The position numbers and the translations under genes were made by a program. This document shows positions 1 to 11,254 of a DNA stretch of 64,000 bases, piece by piece; the stretch's first letter is position 1; every line of letters begins with the position of its first letter. The notes under the pieces are model-generated. The model searched no databases. It was not told the DNA's origin and saw only the letters and a program-made list of their open reading frames with translations. Source of the stretch: Poa pratensis. Taxonomy: Eukaryota; Streptophyta; Magnoliopsida; Poales; Poaceae. The stretch spans positions 135,035,849-135,099,848 of the forward strand of contig CAMZMU010000041.1 of the NCBI GenBank assembly GCA_947311845.1. Reading direction: 5' to 3'.

Positions 1-700
1 CGGAGTCGTTCTACGACGGCCGCACGCCGCCGGGCCGCTGGAACGCGGAGGGGCGGCACGACTAGTGGGAGAGGACCGGCCACACGGTGGCTTCGGCCAT
101 CGAGGCCACACGTCGACACGCCGCAACGGGGAACCCTGCCCCGTTTCGGCTGATGCCGCCACCACCGCGACGCCGCATCGTCGACAACCAGCAGCGCCGA
201 GCGCCACCCCGCTTCTCCAGGGTGAAGGAGGAGCGGCGATCGCCACCACGTCGTGGAGGCGGCGACGACATCGTCATCCGGGAGGGCGCTCAACACATGT
301 AGCCATGCACCGCCCCGCCAAGACGGCGCGTCCACCAGGCGTGCCGGCTCCTCCTCCGTCTACGTCGTGCTCGACGAGGACGATAGCGACGACGCCTGGC
401 TGGACACCGACGACGACGAGTAGGCTAGGGTTAGGGCGCCTAGGCCACCGTACTTCAAATTTCATTCAAATCTTTGTAATATATAAAAGTATGAACGAAA
501 TTTGAATCCTTTAATGTTTTAGAAATTGTTTGAATGCTGGCAAGGTGTTCAACCAATTGCTCGCGTTTGGGGGGCGGGCGTTTGGGGGGCGCCGCTGTGT
601 GCGGTCTCCAAAAATTGGGCGGACACATGTCCGGTACCCTCAATTGTGCCTCAATTGGGGGTGTCGGACACCCCATTGGAGGCCCCCAGTGGAGATGCTC
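1..700 (+). mobile_element. 3' part of a PIF/Harbinger-type element
   Basis: The last 100 bases (about 600-700) resemble the right end of the Harbinger element at 39746-41827. Both have a 'ggacacatgtccg' stretch, a 'cctcaattggggg' stretch and the terminal inverted repeat ending ggagatgctc. The left end lies outside the window. The GC-rich first 423 bases look like degraded coding DNA. One frame ends with an acidic Asp/Glu-rich tail closing in TAG at 421-423, but the same frame has a TGA at 151-153, so no intact protein can be called. The flanking 3-bp target duplication cannot be checked. An old non-autonomous derivative is as likely as a full element. Confidence 0.5.
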
Positions 701-852
701 TTTGAGTAACTAGCAACTTGTGAATTGTTAATGCCGGGAACACTAACATCAAGAATCAGAGTCAGCAACAAATATGTGTATTTAATTGAACTCATTTTTA
801 CTGGGAATGCTTGGATGTCCTGCTCCTGCGCTAAATTAGAGACTCATATATA

Positions 853-976
853 CTCCCTCCGTTTACAAAATGATGTCTTAACCTAGCTCAAATTTGTATG
901 TATCTATACACTAAATCATGTCTAGATACATGCAAATTTGATCTAGCTTGAGACATCCTTTTATGAACGGAGGGAG
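853..976. mobile_element. Stowaway MITE
   Basis: The 124-bp element has terminal inverted repeats ctccctccgt and acggagggag. It is flanked by TA on both sides (851-852 and 977-978). The inverted repeat extends inward: the 'ctcaaatttg' stretch on the left matches 'caaatttgatctag' on the right with mismatches. No coding capacity. This is the classic Tc1/mariner-derived MITE of cereal genomes. Confidence 0.95.
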
Positions 977-1701
977 TACAAAATAACAGAAACAGGGTGA
1001 TATTATTCACCATTCTGTCAACTTCCATACATGTATGCAATTCGAAGAAATATTTCTCTCTTCAGTAATTGCACATTTGATGCGTGGGGACGTTCAGAAG
1101 AAACATCTAATGTAAGTGTCATCTGATAAAGACATGTGCAAGTAGGAGTATTTTTTGGAGTTGGAGTGTGGCTCCGTGATAGGGGAGGTTGTGAACCCAA
1201 CCCCATGGCCTCTTCTTTTCTGATAAATTACTTGCAAATTTCAGTAGAAAAATACTTTATCTATTTCCTAGTTTCATGGAATTCAAGTTTTTTTTAACAG
1301 GTCTGCCGCGAAAAAATCAAGACTTTGTTGTCCACACCCTTGCTAAAAGTATTGCAAGGACCTCTTCCTAACATGTTGTCTCAAGCATCAAGTACCTTGC
1401 ATAATTAATAAAAGAACCAAATGGACGGCTAGTCCAAACTGCATTTGATACCGAAAATACAGATTAATCTAACCACTTGTACCAGTTAGTTAGCCATGCA
1501 GTCAGCAACCATAAAAAATAATCCCAACACTTGATGGAACTCCAGCTCCGTTCGGCTGTGTGGGCCTGTCGCTGCTGCAATGAGGAACAATCTTTTCACA
1601 GGAACAATCTTTCTTTCCCAATGCTGCACTGAAAATCTTTCACAGTGGTGCTGCCCTGATGAGTGGCCACCACTCTTTCCCTGCCTGACCTCACCACCTT
1701 A
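977..1701. other. unassigned AT-rich intergenic DNA
   Basis: Short open frames only, none with recognisable motifs or codon structure. I see no repeat or element boundary until the Helitron-like 5' end near 1702. Confidence 0.5.
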
Positions 1702-1842
1702 TCCTCTCTCTATCTATTATATAATTAAAACACAAGACAACCAACGCTTTAGATTTGTCTCCCTAAAACTAACGGTGGAGATTAGGTTAGCCCCTTAATA
1801 GCTAGACACAAGCGCACGGAAAGATATCCGGGATTAGCACGT

Positions 1843-1963
1843 ACATGAATCTGAAAAGGTAAGGGCCAAGTTTTGGAAGTACACGTAGGATGGCTGATGG
1901 CCCGGCTCAAAACAGCACATACATGAATCTGAAAGGAAAGAGACCAAGTTCTGGAAGTACACG
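1843..1963 (+). repeat. pair of 43-bp imperfect direct repeats in the Helitron 5' region
   Basis: The motif beginning acatgaatctgaaa and ending ggaagtacacg occurs at 1843-1885 and 1921-1963, with a few mismatches and a 35-bp spacer. It lies about 140 bp inside the proposed Helitron 5' terminus, so it could be a subterminal feature. Function unknown. Confidence 0.7.
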
Positions 1964-4512
1964 ATAGCTGTTGTCTCCACGGCCCAATGAGGACGCAGTA
2001 ATCGCTTGCGCCGCCGGTCGATACCAGACTCGAAGGATGAAACCTGGATGTCTGTCGCGGACGTGCTGGAGCGTGCAGGCAATTCTAGAAGACAATGGAG
2101 AGATGAGGCAGCTGCAATCGTGCTTACTCCAGATCGATCAGCCCTTGGCAACATGATTTGTTTTGCTTTGTCCTGACTACAGATAGATCACCCCTTGGCA
2201 GCAGTACCAGTCATGAGCCAACACAATTGCAGGGTTCTGCACGTTGTAAATCTCAACAGCTGAATGATATTGCTTCCAATCAGCAGCAGAAGCACATGTC
2301 GAAGGCTGTAATGGCCGACTTGATCGATTAGGATATGGAAGAGTTCCCTTCGTATGTCCTGCATAATATCTACAACGAGCCTGCGCGCGACGACGAGTGG
2401 GGGACCCTCTGTAGATCGCCACAAGTCTGATATCAATCCAGTGAGAAGCGGGTCGTCATGACACCAAGGTATCCAATTTTTCGATCACACCAGGAAATTT
2501 TAATTTGAAATTTTCGCTTATCTTCCCAAGCAGACCATATGATTCTCATTATTCTATTTCTCTTTCTTTCCAACCAGCATACGTCACAACCTATAGCTAA
2601 CTTGACAGAGCCCATTGATTTTTGTATTGAGTTACAATATTATTAATGTAAAGAAGATAAGGATCATCAGGAGTTTTTCTAATTACTCCGGCATCATGGG
2701 TTAGCAGATCCATATATCTCACGGCTTATTCTAAACAACGACGCCGCCGGCCACCGGCGATTTGCAGGAGCTAGAGATGCATGCATACCGGCGATGTTGT
2801 TGATGCCGGAGGTTTTAGGGTCCGTGAAGAATTTCGATTCTTAGATGCGTAACCAATGGCCTAGATGGATTCCATCTTATGTGGATCAAAATACTTATGC
2901 AAGAAATTAGCAGATGGAATCATCAGATTTCATCTACGGCATTACGAGTCGCACAAACTATCTTTGATTGATCATTGGTATGTTAATACTAGGAGTTGAT
3001 CAAGCTCCACGTGAGTATTGACTCCATGGATTTTCCTACGGGCATCCAACAATTAAAAGGAGTATTTGCAGAAAGAGCATGCACCCGCTGCAAACAAATG
3101 GATGCACAAGAACATAAGCAACCCATGGCGACAATGAGATCATGGCTACATGCCTATTGCCAACGAATTCGGCGGCATCATCTTTCCCAGGTGCACTACT
3201 ACACAACGTACATCCATCATGTCATTACTAAAGTCATGTCTTAATTATGCCATGTCATGTCATCCACTAATTTATGTAAGTTGTTACAAGCCAGATATTT
3301 CACAAATTAAGGCTTTGCATAAATTCCTTTTAGAGTCACAGGGATCGCTACCCGCTTCTATTACTTTGCATAACAAAATCGTAGCGATGATCTCAAATTC
3401 TCTTGACTTGCGTGGGTTCTTCAAATCGAAGCTGTTTGTTAATGAAGACAGAATGTGCACTAATTTATGGTTGCAAGGAAGTACAAGAATTCTATTATAT
3501 ATGTGGCAAGACTCCAAGCCCAATCCCCTGGTATTGTTGCAATGTTATCTTTCGTTTTTCTGTTCTGGCAAACAAAGTATATGCATCAGATCGAGTTTAT
3601 AATCTGCAGTCGTTGTGGTAATGTTCTCTAAATGATTAGCTTTTTGTAACTGAATGTCTGCTCCAATACACCCGTGTAGGCACTCCCAAAATTATGCACA
3701 AATCTGAGAAAAAAGGTGTAACCTTTCTGATGTATTGATTACAACCTTTTTTCGTAATTATAGCTCCTTAAATGTACTTTTCATATACTTAATTAGTTTT
3801 TTTGTCATGTCTCCGGGAAATTTAAGAGCGTTCGTCAAGTTAAATCTCGAAGGTGCGTGACTATGATGTGATGAAACAATGCAGAACTAGCAAAAAGACT
3901 CGCTGATGCATCCAGTGATTTAAGAAATACATCTAAGACACATATCCTTTAACATAAAGAAAACATGTTTGTTTTGGTCCAATGTTTTTCGAAAAAACTT
4001 TGGTAGCTGAAACTTTATGTCTTCTCTATTTGAATATCTGTTTCTTACAGAATGACTGCAAATCAAATGTTCATGTCCAAAGCACATGTCCTATTACTTC
4101 CATACTTTATAGATGTAGATCTGACTTTAAACTAATTAAGCTTTCTAATATTAAAGTAAATATTTCCAGATCTCAATAGATGACTCACTCAATGAAGAAT
4201 CTTCAATCAAGAATAACAAGAAAGAACTCATAACCAGTTTAAGTGCGCACTGCATACATGCCTCAACAGTTTGCTCGAATTTCACCATTGTGGTTAGCAT
4301 TGTCTGTTTCTTTTTGAACTATTTAGGGAAACATAATTGTGTTGTCGGAAGGCTTGGCTTATGTTCTCAATGAGGATGTAATGGCAACCAAGCTGTCCTT
4401 ATTGTAACCTCAACAATGGTGCAGAAGGTCAATGGTAATTACAATGCTATAACAAGCTGTTCTATAAAATAGGGTTATGCCTAAGTAAACCAGTGACAAA
4501 AGAATATTGCAG

Positions 4513-4772
4513 ATATTAATATGCCTGAAACACAGGAAGTTCTTGACAGGTATGTAACTCTGTCTTTTATATTTAGCGACAATTGAATTGTAAGTCCTGT
4601 TTATTCGGTACTATAAAATAATAATCGTACTTGAATGCATATGTGCAGACACTTAGCGGAAGAAACTCTTTACCATAAATTGGTAGACAGCAAGAAGCCT
4701 GCAAGGAACACTACGAGAACAAATGTTTCACAAGAGGAAAACATTACGACGAGTCAGGCTCAAAGAGATCAG
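4513..4772 (+). pseudogene. captured two-exon gene fragment inside the Helitron
   Basis: Two exon-like blocks, 4513-4549 and 4649-4772, are each bounded by AG and GT in splice context (ttgcag before 4513, GT at 4550-4551; gtgcag before 4649, GT at 4773-4774). Joined, they stay open in one frame for about 53 residues. The product is charged and Ser/Thr/Gln-rich, containing HLAEETLYHKL and NVSQEENITTSQ. I do not recognise the parent gene; a tail of a replication- or DNA-binding protein is only a guess. Nothing upstream forms a convincing continuation, so this is best read as transduplicated exons. Confidence 0.3.
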
Positions 4773-6000
4773 GTAATGCATCAGACTTTTCCTAAGTTGC
4801 TAAGATAATTTGTCATCATTTTTCGAGCAAAACAAGACTATATAGGGCAAATAAAATACACAAACTAGGAAAACAATTGTCCTACATGGAGCTCTGTCCA
4901 AAATTTGTATGGAAAAAGGAAACAAAAAGCAATTGGAAACACACATCCTTTATGTGGCAAGCAATATTACGTGAGGATGCTTTTAAACGCCGCAAAAGGA
5001 TGCAGATCATTTGAGGATATTATAACGATTAGAGGGGTGATACAACCAACATACAATCAGCATGCTAAGCGCTAAGATTTCTTGAAGACGACTATGAGTA
5101 GACTGAATGCATCGATGAAGCATCCAGCTGGGGATCAGTACACAATTGCGTCACCAGTCACCAACACATCCATGTGACAATATAGCGGGGAAGACTGTGT
5201 ACAGAACCATGTTATATATTGTGTTTCGGATTAATGAATCATGTTTATATCTGCAACACACTCACCATAAATCCACAAAGGACATGATAATGAAAAAAGA
5301 AATACTATTTCCTAAGATTGTTGTCATATTCAAAAAGATCAAATTTTGTTTAAATTGTCTATCTCGAAAAATGGCTATAGCATGGATATATTATATATTC
5401 TTCTATCTGTCGATCATTGAGTGGTTGCCCTGCAACACATATTATTTCTCATCTGGGATAAAATTTGGATTTGGGATCGAGACATGATGATGGATTTAGC
5501 TGTGGCTGCTTCTGCTCCGTGCTAAAAAAACACAAGCGCTGATTAAAATTTGGAGAAGAATAGAAATGGACAAGCGGCCACGCTCGCGGGAATTGGACCA
5601 GTGAGGCACGCACGTTGATAGCTGAATGCAGGCGCTAAGCTGCCGCCTTCGTCGTCGCCGACCATGTCCATGTCTAGGCGGGGCTGCGCACAGTGCACCG
5701 GCCACCGCACTCTGCCTTTCTAGTCAGAGGCCATATTAGCAGCTCCAGCGTGCATCCATAAGGATCGCCTCCAATAACAGGGTCTGGAATAGGAGAAAGG
5801 GGGATTTTCATGGGAGAGTCAATGGATTGCGTGCAGTCAATAGACTCACATAGATAGACAAAAGGGCATGCTTTTCACAAAGAAATATAAAGTGGACAGT
5901 CATTTATGATTACTGAGCGTGTCCTCAAGGATTTAGCGAAAAAAGATTAATAATATGAATTTAAAAATGTGATAGCAAGTGATAACAATAGATAGTCTAG

Positions 6001-6029
6001 CCGCGCAAATGCGCGGGCCATACCGCTAG
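6001..6029 (+). other. Helitron 3' terminal hairpin and CTAG end
   Basis: ccgcgc and gcgcgg pair around an aaat loop at 6001-6016. The terminal CTAG follows nine bases later at 6026-6029. This is the expected Helitron terminator arrangement. Confidence 0.7.
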
Positions 6030-6450
6030 TTCTTATTATTTTTAACATCCTTCTGTAGTCATGTTGTCCTTTGCAACTTACTATAATTCTTTACCATTAA
6101 AATGTGAAAGAGTTTTGGCAATGCGGAGCACACTCAGATTCTAGTGGCAATGCGGAGCACACTCAGATTCTAGTAGCAAGTGGCTGGGTTCAGAGCTCGG
6201 TAGTTAAGTTAACCTCAGGTGCTCCGTCGATTAAACTGTTTGCAAAAGTTTGAGAGCCTTTCAGTGCTGCATCTGTCGCTTCACACTGACCTCTCATAGT
6301 GCGAGAACTTATGCGTCTTTGCTTCTTTCGGATGACATAAAGCTCGGTTTCCTTTTGGCTTGGGAGCTTTACTGAGCTGTGCGCGCACATCCTTTTTTTC
6401 AAAACGACGCTTTAATTGCAGACGGTTTCTTTAAGTGTGATGCTTATGAT
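6030..6450. other. unassigned spacer with a 29-bp tandem duplication
   Basis: A 29-bp unit starting atgcggagcacactcag occurs twice head to tail at 6121-6149 and 6150-6178. A 70-codon open frame on the minus strand at 6190-6402 has no recognisable motif. The stretch sits between the Helitron end and the EXPP1 duplicate block. Confidence 0.6.
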
Positions 6451-7106
6451 GACTCTGGCCCATCACCATTTGGCAAAGAAGCCAAGAAAGCTTCTGCCTG
6501 ATTGCGCAGCTAGCTAGCAGCAGGCTGTGAGCCAGACAGAGCAGCAGGCGGTGACGCAACAGCTAACATCTACTGCTGCTGCTAATTCTGTGTTGTGAAA
6601 AACAAGAAACAGGAGGAGGCATAAGACTGTTTCTTGCACACGCGCTAATGGACAGACGCAAAAATGGACGTTTACAACAAGAATATTTAGCTTTCTAGGA
6701 TTCCCTTTCAAAGCTTAGGATTCCCTTTCAAATTGCTCCAAATTTGTCGCCACATCGACGACAAGTTTTTGCCGGGTCCGCCTGCTACCACAAGGGAGAC
6801 AGACAGCTCAGCTTATGCTTTTCTAGGGAATCCTCGCCTGATTCGCCTCATTGCAGATTTAAAAAATAGTGGACTTTGGGACCTTATTCTGGGAGCAAGG
6901 ACGTGAGCTATGCCAGGATACACAAACGACACAACAAATGAATACATTTTGTATCACGAAATAGTCCAAATAGGCTAAACAGGAAAAATCCAAAGATGAA
7001 CGAGCTGTTGATACCAACGTGCGCTCTAGGGCTATTTTCTACAACAACAACGCAAAATCACAAATTGGACATGACGACACCATTGACAATCAGACACAGG
7101 ATTCAC

Positions 7107-7284
7107 AGGTTTGACTCCTCGTACAACGAGTTGAGGACAGACTCTTGCACCCATATTTGTTCTAATGGCGCAAGTTTGCTTGCCAAGGCAAATGAAGTCT
7201 GGCTTCCCAGACCCTGAGGAAGCACCGCACCCATCCTTTCTTCCGGTGCAAGTTCTGAAGCCTGCCTTTGCTGAATTCAACAAC
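7107..7284 (-). pseudogene. EXPP1 last-exon pseudogene copy 1
   Basis: On the minus strand this reads like the last EXPP1 exon (KPDFICLGKQTCAIRTN corresponds to KPNFICLGKQTCAIRSN in the gene). About 80 bp are missing, including the conserved GIQLAFSGTDKH segment, and the frame then fails. The splice acceptor context at the exon start (fwd ccta after 7284) is still visible. No other EXPP1 exon is present here. Confidence 0.8.
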
Positions 7285-7513
7285 CTAGAAACGCATCAAC
7301 ATAGAGCGATATCATTCAGAATTTAAACAGATTTATGGACTACTAGCTGTTAATACCAACGTGCACTCTAGGGCTATTTTCTAAAACAATGCAAAATAAC
7401 AAATTGGACATGACAACACCATTAATTGACTCCAAACAATCGGGCACACGATTCAAGTTAAAGAGCAAACAGTAATAGAAAGACTACTCGCATAATGATT
7501 CGACGGGTACATA

Positions 7514-7518
7514 CATAC
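7514..7518. repeat. left target-site duplication CATAC
   Basis: catac lies directly before the 7519 LTR and is repeated at 26343-26347 directly after the other LTR. It proves that 7519-26342 is one insertion. Confidence 0.95.
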
Positions 7519-7990
7519 TGTCGAGGTGTGCCCTCGGCAATTCCCATGGTTGCTATAACTAGGGTTGATTGTGTGGTAGAGAACGCGTAGTATTGGTGGA
7601 ATCGACGGCTGACAAGCTGGATTTACCCAGGTTCAGGGCCCTCGAGTGAGGTAAAACCCCTACTTCCTGCTTGTCTGTGTTTATGGTATGAATATCATGA
7701 TTATAAGGGTTCGACGAGTTGCTGATCTCGCCGAGGTTTTGGTGGCTATGAATTCCTTACCTTGATCGATCACCCTCCCAGCCTTTATATAGGAGGCTGG
7801 GTCTTGGGAAACACAACCGACCAAGGTTACATGTATGGAAAGTCTTAACCGACCATAACTTGATCTAACTTGGGAAGCACTCCTCGTCTCGGTCCTTCCT
7901 TTGTGGGTTTCGATTAATCTTTGGGCTTTTTTGATCATCACGTGCACCAGGTACCTCTAAGCTGGGTACCCGCAGAGTATAACCTCGTCA
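7519..7990 (-). repeat. 3' LTR of the outer Gypsy element
   Basis: 472 bp, starts tgtcgaggtgtgccctcgg and ends cctcgtca. It is about 96-97 percent identical to 25872-26342 by eye. The polypurine tract abuts it at 7991 onward (reverse of ttagcccccgagtactt). Confidence 0.93.
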
Positions 7991-8007
7991 TTAGCCCCCG
8001 AGTACTT
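7991..8007 (-). other. polypurine tract of the outer Gypsy element
   Basis: The reverse complement reads aagtactcgggggctaa, immediately upstream of the 3' LTR on the minus strand. Similar ctcgggggctggg motifs recur in the 45-48-bp array at 21717-22014. Confidence 0.8.
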
Positions 8008-8137
8008 GCTTGACTCGAAGAATCGAGCATGTGCTCCCTTCATCGTGCACGTCATAATCTTCTGAACTTGTTCTTCTGACTCGATGTAGTTCTTCGAGCT
8101 CTAATTTGTTTCAATTGTATGTGTATGCTAATCGAGG

Positions 8138-8215
8138 GATATTGACATAGTAGGCCTGATTTACTCGAGTATCGAGCTCAGTTAACTGCTTATTTGAGCA
8201 AAAAACATTACTAGT
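8138..8215 (-). repeat. first (split) unit of the 137-bp tandem array
   Basis: Begins gatattgacatagtaggcc like the units at 20321, 20458, 20595, 20732 and 20866. It is cut at 8215 by the nested Gypsy insertion and resumes at 20259. Target duplication ctagt is at 8211-8215 and 20254-20258. Confidence 0.85.
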
Positions 8216-8742
8216 TGTTGGGGATATACCTACTAGGGGTATCACCAGCATGGATCAATCCGGCTAGTCCAGGGTGGCCCGCAGTGGTGGTGAAGGCTTT
8301 GCCTACCGGGCGGCCCAGATAGCTGACGACCAAGGAAGGCGGATGCCGGCAAGGAGGAGGCCCAAGACTGAAGCCCATGAAGCCACCAAGACCAAGACGG
8401 AAGGCGGCATACTTGCCGGCTAGGTTTAGGACTCCGTATACTTGCTGGATACGTAATCACCTTGTAACCCTAGGTCCAGCCGCCTATATAAGCTGGACCT
8501 CGGGACGCCTTTAGGGCAACTCTCATACGATTCAACACAACCAACTCATTGTAACCTGTTCACGGCGATATTGCCTTATAGTGAGTTATAGCAGCACGTA
8601 GGGCACCGCCACCGCCGTGGTGCCTGAAGCTGGGTAAACCGCCGTGTACAATCCCGACCTTGACGACGTCCACCTTCTTGCCCTACGTTCACCCTCGGCT
8701 AGCAGGACCCCGTCTCCTATCCAAGATGCCGATACGACGACA
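8216..8742 (+). repeat. 5' LTR of the nested Gypsy element
   Basis: 527 bp, starts tgttggggatatacc and ends gatacgacgaca. A cctatataagc sequence near 8482 is a plausible TATA box. Its partner is 19729-20253. Confidence 0.95.
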
Positions 8743-8743
8743 G

Positions 8744-8762
8744 TTGGCGCCCACCGTGGGGC
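8744..8762 (+). other. primer-binding site of the nested Gypsy element
   Basis: ttggcgcccaccgtggggc begins one base after the 5' LTR. TGGCGCC-type primer sites are common in plant Gypsy elements. I do not name the priming tRNA. Confidence 0.8.
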
Positions 8763-8798
8763 CTAAGGCGTCAGGCGTCACGTTCCAGGCGGGAACTC

Positions 8799-11219
8799 TT
8801 GGCGGCATCGGCGAAACAATCGCCGTCGGCCGCGCTGTTCGCTACGGCGACAACCACTACATCAGCTGCGACGAGTCCTACATCCCCGCAGACGACTACA
8901 TTGTCGGATGCGGAGTTGTGCCGTTTGGCGGCGTCGATGTGTTCATCGGCTACACTTCTGAGGCGTATGGGTTGCCGCGAATTTATTCGCCATCCCACCC
9001 CCCTACAATCAAGACGGATCTGAGTTTGCCTCCTCTGAGGAGTCCGCAGATTCAGATCTACACTTTGTCGGCATGACGGGACTGGGATCAGACTCCCAGC
9101 CCAACAGTCAAGATCCCGAATCTATTCTTCCTGCACTCCAGGATGATGCGATGTCGGATGCCGGATCCAGATCTACCGTTCACGTCAACGTAGATTCTGA
9201 TTCCGAAGAAGATTCTGCCAGCATGTTTGAGCAACGGGTCAAGCAGTGTTTTACACCTGATCCTCCGCCATCTGAGGCGGCTACGGGCTCTTCCGTCAAC
9301 ATGCAGCAGGTTTTTGTGGCGGATGTCACCGGTGCAGCTCAGAGAAGGCGGCAACTGACGCCGCCAACCTGGGGACCCCGGCAACCGATCCACAGTTTCC
9401 AGAGCCTCCTGGGGCTCCAAAGAAGAAAATTCTGGAGAAGGGCGAGCCCAGCAAGATAGGAAGCATGGCGGCTCTGGCGGAAGTTCTTCACACGCCGGTA
9501 AACGACAAAACCAATCCGGCTGATTTGGAGAAACTTCGGAACACCTTGGTGGAGCAAACTGAGTACCTCAAAAGCAAGCAAGCAGAGGTCCAGAGCCTCC
9601 TCGACGAAGCCAAGGAGGAAAACGCCAAGATAACTGCCAAGTGCGACCCCAAGCGCAATCTTTTCACCACCACCCCATTGCCCAAGCCGGCAGGACAAGT
9701 GGCGGAGAAGAAAGGTAGGAAAGGCAGGGATCATGACACCTTCAAATCCCCTGCCCAAAAGCTTGGTTTCGAGTGGGCTACAGCGCCGCAGCGTAAGGAC
9801 AAGAACGGGGACGTCATCCTCGCAACCCTGTCCTCAACACTGCAGCCGCCTTGGACATCCTCAACAATGATGACTATGACAAGGACGAGAAGATCTACTA
9901 CGCATCGATCCTTGCTCACAAAGCTCTAGAGCAGCAGGCCCGTGCTGATTCTCGCGCCGACATGGCGGACGCAAGGGGAGGAAAGTTGGAATCAAAATCC
10001 AACGCTTGCAAAGCTGCGGCCGGTGGCAACCCAGAAGATCCGTCCGGCTCCAGTAGCCACGGAAAAGGGAAGGACAAGGAGAAAGACCCACGCAAATCAC
10101 CACCTCCAAAGGCAGCGTGATGAGGCATCCAGGACCGGCAACAGGCGCAAGGCCTCACCTCCACCGCCTAGGCGGGATGAAGGCGGAAGCAGGGGCAGCA
10201 AGCAGCCGCCAAGGAGTGGCGGCAACCGCGACGATGCCCCGCCGCCAAGAAGAAGCAGGGACCGCACACAGTCCCCACCACCAGTGCCCAGGCACGAAGG
10301 CGGAAGCCGGGGACACAACAATGAGCCTAGGCACAGCCGGGCAGCGCAGGACGAGCCCATGCTGATAGATCTGGCAAACAGCTCAGTCCGCAAGACGCGA
10401 GACATCGTCTCAATGACATCAAGGCTGGAAAGCAAGATGCCTATCTAGGACCTGAGTGCTTTGGCCCAGCCATCCGCAACGTTCAAGTACCCAGAGACAT
10501 GACATCAGTGTCAAAAACTCATCAAAGGTACAATGGAGCGGACAAGCCAAACTCATGGTTGTCGGACTACGCGCTGGCAGTTGAAATTGCCGGAGGCAAT
10601 GGCCTCGTCGCTGCACGCTTCCTTCCCCTCATGTGGAGGGGACAGCCCGAAGCTGGATCGAAAACTTGCCGGAGAAAAGCATTCATAGCTGGCATGACAT
10701 GGAAAAGGTGTTCACGCAGCACTTCCAAGGCACGTACAAGCGACCCAATACATACACAGATTTGGTTCGTTGCGTGCAAAAGCCAGATGAAACAGCTACA
10801 AGCTTCTTGGCAAGGTGGATTCAAACAAAGGCAAGCTGCGAGAACGTAGACGACAATCAAGCAATCCATGCCTTCACCACGGCCTCCTGAAGGGCTCAAG
10901 TCTCAGACATAAGCTCGTACGCATGCAAGTCAAGGATCTCGGAGTCATGCTCGAAGTAGCAGCCATGTACGCACAGGCGGATGATGATGCACGCGATGGA
11001 GATGGCGCACATGATATGGCGCCAAACAGGCGAGCAAGTCACAAACGCAAGGCTCCCCAGGATGACAAAGCCGGACCATCAAACGAGGTCGCCGCCGCCT
11101 TCGAAGGCAAAGGCGGCAACCGCAAGTGGAAAGGAAAGGGTAAAGATGGCGGCTCCAGCAAGCAGCGCCTGACGTATGATCAGGCGAAAGCCTTGCCTGC
11201 CCAATCCACGCGTCCTTAG
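8799..11219 (+). pseudogene. gag of the nested Gypsy element (frameshifted)
   Basis: Several frames together give a long Gag. An N-terminal Ala/Ser/Thr-rich part starts at the ATG at 8799. An acidic part follows at 9073-9459 (DSDSEEDSASMFEQR). A predicted coiled coil at 9465-9830 (Glu/Lys/Leu-rich) is followed by Arg/Lys-rich low complexity to about 10450. The Gag core at about 10500-10960 has the typical PNSWLSDYALAV, ARSWIENLP and LARWIQTKASCENVDD motifs. A zinc-binding-like CPIH...HTLGEC segment spans about 11196-11250. The reading frame changes at least four times and stops are present, so the copy cannot make full-length Gag. Assembly indels could account for some breaks. Confidence 0.85.
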
Positions 11220-11254
11220 GCAAAGTCAACCACACATTAGGGGAATGCCGGTTC

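Larger units (their letters stand above)
1702..6029 (+). mobile_element. probable Helitron (non-autonomous, with captured exon-like pieces)
   Basis: The 3' end is strong: a GC-rich hairpin at 6001-6016, then nine bases, then CTAG at 6026-6029 followed by T at 6030. This is the Helitron 3' signature. The proposed 5' end begins with TC at 1702 in a 'tctatctattatataatt' context, preceded by A, which fits insertion between A and T. The 5' end is less certain. No Rep/helicase was recognised inside. The interior has exon-like fragments (for example 4513-4549 and 4649-4772) and a 43-bp repeated motif near the 5' end. Gene-fragment capture is a known property of grass Helitrons. Confidence 0.62.
6450..7518 (-). 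pseudogene. EXPP1 duplicate block, left part (3' flank and broken last exon)
   Basis: This block is collinear with 42080-57690. The segment near 6461-6490 ('ggcaaagaagccaagaaag') recurs near 42090-42110. The segment at 6720-6805 matches 56340-56425. The segment at 6870-7100 matches 56885-57140. The segment at 7107-7284 matches the last coding exon of the EXPP1 gene. A second partial copy of the pre-exon flank starts at about 7348 ('accaacgtgcactctaggg' beside 'accaacgtgcgctctaggg' near 7015). It runs up to the Gypsy insertion at 7518 and resumes at 26343. It is an old segmental duplication without function. Confidence 0.75.

Noticed and set aside
65..505. 146-codon plus-strand ORF at the left edge
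   Set aside because: Pro/Arg/Thr-rich composition from GC-rich DNA and overlapping equally long frames on both strands. More likely decayed Harbinger-associated sequence.
8242..8460. Minus-strand ORF repeated at 19755-19973
   Set aside because: It is the same chance frame in both LTRs of the nested Gypsy element.
9465..9929. Stand-alone coiled-coil gene in the Gypsy element
   Set aside because: Part of the frameshifted Gag between the N-terminal acidic part and the capsid-like core.
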